Source: an uncultured Gaiellaceae bacterium
GTDB lineage: Bacteria; Actinomycetota; Thermoleophilia; Gaiellales; Gaiellaceae
DNA length: 10,355 nucleotides
Reading direction: 5' to 3'
Assembly: GCA_955652075.1 (NCBI GenBank)
Contig: CATPAS010000002.1
Location: forward strand, 1-10,355
Part shown: positions 6,086 to 10,355 of the stretch, piece by piece
Position numbering within the stretch: the stretch's first letter is position 1
How the letters are laid out: each line of letters opens with the position of its first letter
Notes under the pieces: model-generated
Told to the model about the DNA's origin: nothing
Database searches by the model: none
The model's input: the letters and a program-made list of their open reading frames with translations, nothing else
Made by a program: the position numbers and the translations under genes

Positions 6086-6325
6086 TCTGCCATGGAAGGT
6101 GCTTCATCTACTGAGATGCCGCGACCCTTCCTTTCTTGCGCGCGACTGCACTCACCGGTTCTGGGTGCGTGCGGCGCCGGTCGCTGATCCCTCGATCGAG
6201 TGAATCGCGCTGCTTCCTCCCCCTGAAGGGGGACGCAACGGGCCTTCGCCCATCGCAGAGTGCTCTCAGGAAGGACCTACTTCACAGCACTGCGCGTGAA
6301 GACTTGCGGCGAGAGGGAAGAGGAC
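6086..6325 (+). other. Leader region with several hairpins, upstream of a small secreted peptide gene
   Basis: About 240 bases with no supported gene. They contain CATCT-ACTG-AGATG (6105-6118) and a perfect 10-bp palindrome CTCGATCGAG (6191-6200). At 6213-6273 is a nested element: CTTCCT (6213-6218) pairs with AGGAAG (6268-6273) and encloses CCCCC-TGAA-GGGGG (6219-6232), GGGC-CTTC-GCCC (6240-6251) and a weak GAG-TGCT-CTC (6258-6267). A further stem is CTTCAC/GTGAAG (6280-6285 with 6296-6301). This looks like a structured 5' leader, possibly a riboswitch. The GGGACGCAA at 6230-6238 recalls the c-di-GMP-I core, but the rest of that consensus is missing and I do not assign a class. Confidence 0.4.
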
Positions 6326-6517
6326 ATGGCGAGGAAAACATCTGGAAAGCGTGGGTCGGCGATCATCGTCTTGATGGTTGTCGCGGCGATTGCGGGGAGC
6401 CCTTCGACTGCGGCTGCCTCGACGACCCCGCCGCGGCCTATGGTCAGCTTGCCCGCTTCGGTACCGCTGGCGGCGCTTCAGGCCAGCTGGGCCGAAGCCA
6501 GCTGGGCCGAAGAGTGA
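6326..6517 (+). CDS. Small secreted peptide with a C-terminal ASWAE repeat
   Basis: A 63-residue product not recognised as a known family. It has a basic N-terminus (MARKTSGKRG), a hydrophobic segment AIIVLMVVAAIAG (12-24) and a likely signal-peptidase site in the PSTAAAST stretch. The mature part would be about 30 residues: a Pro-rich piece and then ASWAEASWAEE, encoded by a perfect tandem duplication of 15 bases (6483-6497 and 6498-6512). The ATG is preceded by GAGGGAAGAGGAC, a good ribosome binding site, which supports a real gene. It follows the structured leader region. The function is unknown; a secreted or cell-surface peptide is all that can be inferred. Confidence 0.6.
   Translation: MARKTSGKRGSAIIVLMVVAAIAGSPSTAAASTTPPRPMVSLPASVPLAALQASWAEASWAEE
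6483..6512 (+). repeat. Perfect 15-bp tandem duplication
   Basis: CCAGCTGGGCCGAAG occurs twice head to tail and is in frame, adding one ASWAE pentapeptide to the small secreted product. Confidence 0.95.
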
Positions 6518-6579
6518 TCTGAGCGTCGGGCGCGCCTGGCGCGTCCGGCGCTCTATTCAAGTGAAGCGCGGAACGGCCC

Positions 6580-6592
6580 GATAACTCGGGTC
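6580..6592 (+). promoter_or_regulatory. Leaderless-type -10 of the pilin-like gene
   Basis: GATAAC (6580-6585, four of six to TATAAT) lies seven bases before the ATG at 6593, and no Shine-Dalgarno precedes that ATG. TTCAAG at 6556-6561, 18 bases upstream, is a possible weak -35. Confidence 0.4.
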
Positions 6593-6937
6593 ATGGGTCG
6601 TGCATTCGGTCTCGTCGCGACGGTGAGTTCCCTGGCGATCGTCGCCGTCCTCATGGCGCTCAGCATGGGCCACAACGGCCCGACCGCGAAGAGCACCAAG
6701 CTTGCCGAGTCGCAGGCCACTGCCGCCGTCGGATCGCTCAACTTCACGGGCGCCGCGACAGAGCTCGAGGCCTACAAGTCGGAGCATGCGACGTATGCAG
6801 GCGCGGCGCTGCCGCCGGCATTCGGCGTGACGGTCGTGCGCGCGGACGCCGGCTCGTACTGCCTGCAGGCCGGCATCGGCGGCACGGTGCAGCACTTCAC
6901 CGGTCCGGGCGGGACGCCCGCGTCCGGTCCCTGCTAG
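6593..6937 (+). CDS. Membrane-anchored pilin-like small protein
   Basis: The 114-residue protein has one N-terminal hydrophobic helix (FGLVATVSSLAIVAVLMALSM, about 5-25) followed by an extracytoplasmic domain. The helix region ATELEAYKSEHATYAGA (55-71) resembles the start of the globular part of type IV pilin-like proteins. The C-terminus carries Cys90 (SYCLQ) and the terminal Cys114, which could form a disulfide like the pilin D-loop. I recall similar short proteins with 'VRADA-x-SYC' and 'GPGGTPA-x-GPC' endings in high-GC actinobacteria, without known function. No prepilin peptidase site (G followed by F/M-T-L-x-E) is visible, so a bona fide pilin is not established. It starts without a ribosome binding site. 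Confidence 0.72.
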   Translation: MGRAFGLVATVSSLAIVAVLMALSMGHNGPTAKSTKLAESQATAAVGSLNFTGAATELEAYKSEHATYAGAALPPAFGVTVVRADAGSYCLQAGIGGTVQHFTGPGGTPASGPC

Positions 6938-6939
6938 GC

Positions 6940-6951
6940 CACAATCTCGTT
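6940..6951 (+). promoter_or_regulatory. Possible -10 and inverted repeat before the ECF sigma operon
   Basis: CACAAT (6940-6945) is followed by six bases and a GTG at 6952, repeating the leaderless geometry. CACAA (6940-6944) and TTGTG (6950-6954) also form an inverted repeat with a five-base centre, which could be an operator. Confidence 0.35.
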
Positions 6952-6981
6952 GTGACCATCCGGCCTCGCGGCGGCGTATGA
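6952..6981 (+). CDS. Possible 9-codon leader peptide overlapping the sigma factor gene
   Basis: From GTG 6952 the frame reads VTIRPRGGV and stops at TGA 6979-6981, overlapping the sigma ATG as ATGA. The sigma start has no good ribosome binding site of its own, so ribosomes finishing this peptide could re-initiate there. It is very short and could be chance. Confidence 0.3.
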   Translation: MTIRPRGGV

Positions 6982-7508
6982 AAGCCGTGAACGCGGTGAC
7001 CACCTCGTGGCCCGGCCTGCGGGTCGATCGTCCGACTTTCTCGGCGGTCGCCGAGTCCGAGTTGGACGCGGTGCACCGCTATCTGCTGTTTCTCACCGGC
7101 AATCGTGCCGTGGCGGAAGACCTGACGGGCGAGACATTCGAAAAGGCATTTCGCGTCTGGCGTCGCTTTGACCCGCGGCGGGGGACTCCCCGCGCGTGGC
7201 TCTGCGGAATCGCGCGCACGACCGCGCTCGACCACTTCCGTTCGGAGGAGCGGCGCCGACGGCGGGAGGAGCGTTACGCGCGCGACCTGCCTGAAGCGGA
7301 GGAGCCTGCGCTCGGCCCCGGCGAGCTCGAGACGGCGCTCGCCCGGCTGTCCGCCTCCGAGCGTGAGGTCGTTGCGCTGCGTGTCCTGCTCGAGCTCGAC
7401 GGGCCGACGGTTGCCCGCGTGCTCGGAATCAGCACCAGCGCCTGCTCGACGCGACTGAGCCGGGCCCTGAAACGACTCGAGGAGATGATGCGCGATGCCC
7501 GTGACTGA
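6978..7508 (+). CDS. ECF-type sigma-70 family RNA polymerase sigma factor
   Basis: The 176-residue protein has only the two domains of ECF sigma factors. Sigma region 2 spans about 30-90: YLLFLTGNRAVAEDLTGETFEKAFRVW is the core-binding and -10-recognition helix pair, then WLCGIARTTALDHFR. An Arg/Glu-rich linker (89-112) follows. Sigma region 4 spans about 118-170: LSASEREVVALRVLLELDGPTVARVLGIS is the helix-turn-helix for -35 recognition, and the RLSRALKRLEEMM helix ends it. The next gene overlaps by 14 nt and encodes a membrane protein with an anti-sigma-like N-terminus, so this factor is probably held inactive at the membrane until a cell-envelope signal. Its target genes cannot be told from the sequence. 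Confidence 0.92.
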   Translation: MKAVNAVTTSWPGLRVDRPTFSAVAESELDAVHRYLLFLTGNRAVAEDLTGETFEKAFRVWRRFDPRRGTPRAWLCGIARTTALDHFRSEERRRRREERYARDLPEAEEPALGPGELETALARLSASEREVVALRVLLELDGPTVARVLGISTSACSTRLSRALKRLEEMMRDARD

Positions 7509-8586
7509 CGTTGATTTCGAGCGCGAGTTCGAAGAGCTCGTACGCGACTTGCGCGCGCTTCCGACTGCAGCTCCAAGCGGGGTGCGCGAGCGCGTGCGTG
7601 CGTTGGGCGAGCCCGCGCGACCGCGGACGCTGCACGATCTGTTGCTCTCGTTCTCGTGGCGGCGTTCGCTGCTCGTCCTTGCGCCCGTGTGCGTGCTCGG
7701 TCTCGTTAGTGCCGCCGTCATCCACGGGGTCATTCACTCTGGCGGCAACTCCCAGCAGACCCTCGCTGCGCAGCAGAAGCTCGATGCGCAGGCGCAGCAC
7801 GGTGCGGCCGCCGGCGGTGCAGGCGCAACCACGACGACACCGGTCTTCGGTGCAGCGACGCCCCAGACATTCGGACCGTCGCTGCCGACGCCCATCCCCG
7901 GCCGCTATCAGGACTACCAGGCCTCGCTGACGGTCCGCGTCAAGGACGTCAACGCCTTGCACGACCGCACGGCCCAGGCGACGCAACTCGCCCGGTCCTT
8001 CGGCGGCTACGTCGCCTCGGTCGACGAATCGACCAACGGCGGCAACGGTCAATCCGACCTCGTGCTGCGCATCCCGGTTGCCCGCGTCCAAGATGCCTAC
8101 TTCCAGCTGGCCAAGCTGGGAACGGTCACCGAGCAGCACCTCTCGATCCGGGATCTCGACCAGCTCGTGAGTGCACAAAGGCGGCGGATCGTCCAGTTGA
8201 AGGTTCTGATCGCGCGGATCGGCGAGACCCTGAAGAGCTCCTCGCTGCCGGCGGACGTGCGGCTCCGGCTCGAGCTGCAGCGCGATGCCGCAAAGCAGGA
8301 GCTCACCGGCGTGACCGGCTCGAACAAGGCAACGCTGAACGAGGCGAGCCTCTCGCGGATCTCGCTCACGCTCACCTCGCAGCAGGCTCCGGCTGCGAAG
8401 AAGGGCGGGATGAGCCGGATCGAGCGTGCCGCCCGCGACGCCGGCTCGTTCCTGGCAGGCGCCGGGGCCGTGCTGCTGTTCTTGCTGATCGTCCTGAGCC
8501 CACTGATCGTCCTGGGGGCGGCCGCGATCCTGGGCACGCGGGCCTACCGCCGCAGGGAGGAGCGCCGGCTGCTTTCGGCTGCGTAG
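7495..8586 (+). CDS. DUF4349 membrane protein, probable anti-sigma factor
   Basis: The 363-residue protein begins with a cytoplasmic segment of about 55 residues (FEREFEELVRDLRALPTAAPSGVRERV), which resembles the sigma-binding helix of anti-sigma factors but lacks an HxxxCxxC zinc motif. TM1 is LLVLAPVCVLGLVSAAVIHGVI (59-80). A low-complexity Gln/Ala/Gly/Thr linker (85-125) precedes the DUF4349 domain: YQASLTVRVKDVNAL, FGGYVASVDEST, DLVLRIPVARVQDAYFQLAKLGTV and a long coiled-coil (about 215-275). TM2 is FLAGAGAVLLFLLIVLSPLIVLGAAAIL (319-346), with a basic tail inside. DUF4349 has no settled function. The coupled ECF sigma gene and this topology argue for an envelope-sensing anti-sigma factor; that role is inference. 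Confidence 0.88.
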   Translation: MPVTDVDFEREFEELVRDLRALPTAAPSGVRERVRALGEPARPRTLHDLLLSFSWRRSLLVLAPVCVLGLVSAAVIHGVIHSGGNSQQTLAAQQKLDAQAQHGAAAGGAGATTTTPVFGAATPQTFGPSLPTPIPGRYQDYQASLTVRVKDVNALHDRTAQATQLARSFGGYVASVDESTNGGNGQSDLVLRIPVARVQDAYFQLAKLGTVTEQHLSIRDLDQLVSAQRRRIVQLKVLIARIGETLKSSSLPADVRLRLELQRDAAKQELTGVTGSNKATLNEASLSRISLTLTSQQAPAAKKGGMSRIERAARDAGSFLAGAGAVLLFLLIVLSPLIVLGAAAILGTRAYRRREERRLLSAA

Positions 8587-8595
8587 TATCCGCGC
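8584..8595 (+). promoter_or_regulatory. Leaderless-type -10 of the cupredoxin gene
   Basis: TAGTAT (8584-8589), overlapping the DUF4349 stop codon, lies exactly six bases before the GTG at 8596. There is no Shine-Dalgarno. The gene may therefore have its own promoter although only 9 nt separate it from the upstream gene. Confidence 0.5.
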
Positions 8596-9186
8596 GTGTC
8601 GCTCGCCCTCTCAACGGGACACGAGATCGGGCTCGGAGTCACTGGCCTCGTCTTCATCCTCTTCGCGCTCGCCTCCTCGTTCCTGTTTCCACGCTTCCGT
8701 CCGGACTATCCGGGACGTGGGCTGCTGGCGTTCATCGTCGTCGCGTTCGTCTTTTTCTTCGGAATGCTCACTGCGGTCGAGGTGTTCGGCGCGGAGACCA
8801 AGCACCATGCGGTGGCCGCGCCCCAACCGACGACCGCCACCGCCGCGACGACGACCGCGCAACAGACGACGACCGCTCAGACTGCGACGCAGGCCACGAC
8901 GACAGCCGCGAAGCCCGCTGCGACGAAGGTCGCGGTGAGCGAGACGGAGTTCAAGATCACGGCCCTGACTGCTCTGAAAGCGGGGGAGATCATGTTTGAG
9001 GCGAAGAACGATGGCAAGATCCCGCACGATCTCGCGATCAAGCAGACGGGCGAGAAGACGAACCTGATCCCGCCAGGAGGCACCGCGGAGCTGAAGGTCA
9101 CGCTGAAAGCGGGGAAGTACGAGCTCTACTGCACCGTGCCGGGCCACGAGGCGGCCGGCATGAAGCTGAACGTCACGGTCTCCTGA
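8596..9186 (+). CDS. Membrane-anchored cupredoxin (type 1 copper protein)
   Basis: The 196-residue protein has two N-terminal membrane helices (GLGVTGLVFILFALASSFLF, about 12-31; GLLAFIVVAFVFFFGMLTAV, 42-61). A Thr/Ala/Gln-rich linker (about 73-110) is probably an extracytoplasmic spacer. The C-terminal plastocyanin/azurin-like domain (about 112-196) has a complete type 1 copper site: H144 in IPHDL, and C179, H184 and M189 in YCTVPGHEAAGM. The spacing C-x4-H-x4-M is the usual cupredoxin loop. It should carry out electron transfer at the outer membrane face, as small copper proteins do in respiratory chains. No oxidase or cytochrome gene is in the window to name the partner. The GTG start rests on the -10 geometry and on including the first TM helix. 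Confidence 0.9.
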   Translation: MSLALSTGHEIGLGVTGLVFILFALASSFLFPRFRPDYPGRGLLAFIVVAFVFFFGMLTAVEVFGAETKHHAVAAPQPTTATAATTTAQQTTTAQTATQATTTAAKPAATKVAVSETEFKITALTALKAGEIMFEAKNDGKIPHDLAIKQTGEKTNLIPPGGTAELKVTLKAGKYELYCTVPGHEAAGMKLNVTVS

Positions 9187-9193
9187 CGCCGGG

Positions 9194-9199
9194 TACCCT
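9194..9199 (+). promoter_or_regulatory. Probable -10 box of tRNA-Ser
   Basis: TACCCT in the context GGGTACCCT lies 11 nt before tRNA-Ser, matching the arrangement before tRNA-Val. It falls just after the cupredoxin stop. Confidence 0.45.
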
Positions 9200-9210
9200 G
9201 TGCGTCCCTC

Positions 9211-9299
9211 GGAGGGGTGGCAGAGCGGTCGAATGCGGCGGTCTCGAAAACCGTTTCGGGCCTTTGGGTCCGACGAGGGTTCAAATCCCTCCCCCTCCG
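9211..9299 (+). tRNA. tRNA-Ser (anticodon CGA)
   Basis: A class II tRNA of 89 nt. Acceptor GGAGGGG (9211-9217) pairs with CCCCTCC (9292-9298) and the discriminator is G at 9299. The anticodon loop CTCGAAA gives CGA, reading TCG. A long variable arm lies between the anticodon and T arms (GGGCC/GGGTCC portion). The T arm is GAGGG/CCCTC around TTCAAAT. CCA is not encoded. The long variable arm and the anticodon identify serine. Confidence 0.96.
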
Positions 9300-9307
9300 C
9301 TTCACTA

Positions 9308-9341
9308 GGCCGAAAGCCGCTTGCTGAGCGGCGTATCGGCC
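9308..9341. terminator. Composite hairpin just after tRNA-Ser
   Basis: GGCCGA (9308-9313) pairs with TCGGCC (9336-9341), and inside it GCCGCT (9316-9321) pairs with AGCGGC (9327-9332) around a five-base loop, leaving only a small internal loop. It may terminate the tRNA-Ser transcript or be a palindromic repeat. No T-run follows on the plus strand. Confidence 0.5.
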
Positions 9342-9473
9342 ATCTCGGCGTGCTCTCAAGCTGTGCCCGCTTCCGCTCAAGACCGCCCGACACCGCTCGG
9401 CGGGGATGGGCACTGGCGCACGACTGGCGCACACGGCCGACGAAGACGTGTACCGACAGCGCGGGTGAGGTGC
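9342..9473. other. Intergenic stretch after tRNA-Ser
   Basis: I see no supportable gene. A ten-base direct repeat ACTGGCGCAC occurs at 9412-9421 and 9423-9432. Confidence 0.4.
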
Positions 9474-9941
9474 TCAGGTGGGTGGAGTTCTGCGATGCCT
9501 GCTGGCTCGCATACTGGACAACGCGTACGCCGGAGCGGATACGAGAGCGAGCACGAGTATCAGACCGGCAAATGGAGCCGCCAGAAAGATAAGCGCGAGC
9601 ACAGCGGCGATGCCAGGAATCCCGAACACAACGACAAAGGCGAGCAAGCGGAGACTCACCCTCTTCTCGTTGGTCGGCGAGGCGTCCCCGGAGCTGTCCT
9701 GAGAAGGCGCCCCACCTACCGAAGTCCCTATCAGGAATGTGATGCCGCCGAGCAGCCCGGCAATGCCAAGCCCCCGAAGAATCCAGGTCTGCCAGGGACC
9801 TGTCCCCCAGACTGCATAGGTGGGCCGAAACCACCACCACGCGAAGAGATGCGCGAGCTTCGAGGCCAGAGCCGCGGCTAACACGACCGGTTGCCGCTCC
9901 CCGGCGGGGACGTAACGAAGTATTCCCTCACCCGCACGCAC
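9474..9941 (-). CDS. Hypothetical multi-TM membrane protein
   Basis: A 155-residue product that I do not recognise. Predicted membrane segments: about 18-37 (PVVLAAALASKLAHLFAWWW), 53-72 (WILRGLGIAGLLGGITFLIG) and a long hydrophobic region from about 98 to 142 that can hold two helices. A polar loop rich in Ser/Asp/Asn (77-95) separates them and the tail is basic (RASRHRRTPPT). The alternation of hydrophobic helices with charged loops favours a real protein, but no family motif is visible. A REP-like palindrome (9787-9812) lies inside the frame. The GTG at 9941 is the first possible start; a later start is possible since no clear ribosome binding site was found. Confidence 0.5.
   Translation of the reverse strand: MRAGEGILRYVPAGERQPVVLAAALASKLAHLFAWWWFRPTYAVWGTGPWQTWILRGLGIAGLLGGITFLIGTSVGGAPSQDSSGDASPTNEKRVSLRLLAFVVVFGIPGIAAVLALIFLAAPFAGLILVLALVSAPAYALSSMRASRHRRTPPT
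9787..9812. repeat. REP-like palindrome
   Basis: GTCTG (9787-9791) and CAGAC (9808-9812) enclose GGGAC-CT-GTCCC (9795-9806). The inner CAGGGAC...GTCCC resembles the palindrome in dnaX (1521-1541). It lies within the hypothetical membrane-protein frame. Confidence 0.5.
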
Positions 9942-10179
9942 AGTTGCGGCGACGCTCTGCGCAGAATTTCGTCACGGATTGCTTGGGCGTGCGAAGGTAG
10001 ATCCGTCGAGCCGCTCAGGCATCGACATCGCAGGGAGCTTTCTTAGTCGCCAAACACGCAGTTTCTCCCGCGGGCGGGGCTGGTATCAAGGCGCCCAACA
10101 AGGAGGATGGTTCAGACTCGTGAAAGTCCCGGACTGGGACCACGTCTTACCGATCTGGCTTGCAAAGCGCGCGGGACGA
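9942..10179. other. Region without a clear gene
   Basis: No gene is well supported here. It contains CCCGC-GG-GCGGG (10067-10078), GTCCC-GGACT-GGGAC (10126-10140) and an AAGGAGG at 10100-10106 that sits directly against an ATG opening only a 27-codon frame. A plus-strand frame from GTG 10120 stays open to the right edge, but past 10180 it is opposed by a better-looking minus-strand frame. Confidence 0.35.
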
Positions 10180-10355
10180 TTAGCCGTTAATCGCCTGCAC
10201 CCGCCGCGGCGGGATGAACGGCGACATTCGATCTTCGCGCGGGATGGTCGGTTCGCCGGCATTCGCCACCGCTGTTTTCCGCTGCCTTTCCTCCCAGGGC
10301 AGCTGCTTGAGGATCATGTGGGGGACCGAGTTCGTTTGTCCGAGGAGGTTGAGCG
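10180..10355 (-). CDS. C-terminal end of an unrecognised protein, cut by the window edge
   Basis: The minus-strand frame is open from the right edge to TAA at 10182-10180, giving 57 residues: NSVPHMILKQLPWEERQRK, then TAVANAGEPTIPREDRMSP and FIPPRRVQAING before the stop. About four fifths of third positions are G or C, as in the confirmed genes here, against about two thirds in the opposing plus frame, so this strand is the more likely coding one. I do not recognise the family. The upstream part lies outside the window. Confidence 0.45.
   Translation of the reverse strand, partial: LNLLGQTNSVPHMILKQLPWEERQRKTAVANAGEPTIPREDRMSPFIPPRRVQAING

Noticed and set aside
6218..6250. c-di-GMP-I (GEMM) riboswitch
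   Set aside because: GGGACGCAA fits, but the upstream GCAAACC-like strand and the later conserved parts are absent, so no class is assigned.
8611..9840. Minus-strand frame of 409 codons, and the frame 9126-9434 with RRGRDLNPRRTQ
   Set aside because: They run antisense through the cupredoxin gene and tRNA-Ser; the DLNPRRTQ part is tRNA-Ser complement.
10120..10355. Plus-strand partial gene from GTG 10120
   Set aside because: Lower third-position GC and Arg/His-rich translation compared with the opposing minus frame; spacing from the AAGGAGG is also too long.
1..10355. CRISPR array, IS element or complete defence operon
   Set aside because: No regularly spaced repeats, transposase or multi-gene defence signature seen on either strand.

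Overview
The window is GC-rich, and its genes have mostly G/C third codon positions. It encodes a DnaX with the adjacent small SRP RNA gene, and an ECF sigma factor paired with a DUF4349 membrane protein. Several start codons appear leaderless, with a -10-like box 6 or 7 nt upstream. Together these suggest an actinobacterium, perhaps of the Thermoleophilia (Solirubrobacterales/Gaiellales type). That placement is inference from gene style, not from a marker gene.

Left part (1-2706): the end of a plus-strand gene carrying a VOC (glyoxalase-fold) domain converges on a minus-strand cluster. The cluster reads dnaX, ybaB/ebfC, then a small free-standing cyclic-nucleotide-binding-domain protein that occupies the place where recR often lies. 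These three genes are spaced at +2 nt and -1 nt and are probably co-transcribed.

Middle (2707-3914): the small SRP RNA and tRNA-Val(CAC) lie on the plus strand. The 3' end of the tRNA abuts the decayed C-terminal tail of a large serine recombinase, the scar of an integrated element. A small cupin gene follows.

Region 3919-6937: a PD-(D/E)XK-like nuclease relative (PGN_0703-type) runs on the minus strand, and its catalytic E-x-K has become V-x-A. It is divergent from a secreted GH18 chitinase. After the chitinase come a strong hairpin, a leader with several potential hairpins, a 63-residue secreted peptide gene, and a pilin-like membrane-anchored protein.

Region 6940-9299: a 9-codon leader ORF overlaps an ECF sigma factor gene (ATGA). 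The sigma gene overlaps a gene for a two-TM DUF4349 protein that looks like its anti-sigma factor. Then come a membrane-anchored cupredoxin with a complete type 1 copper site and tRNA-Ser(CGA).

Right end (9300-10355): a composite hairpin, a minus-strand multi-TM protein of unknown function containing a REP-like palindrome, a stretch without a clear gene, and the C-terminal end of an unrecognised minus-strand gene.

No CRISPR array, intact mobile element or obvious multi-gene defence or biosynthetic system is visible. The most unusual items are the apparently dead nuclease-family protein, the recombinase scar at tRNA-Val, the structured leader before the small secreted peptide, and the consistent leaderless promoter geometry.
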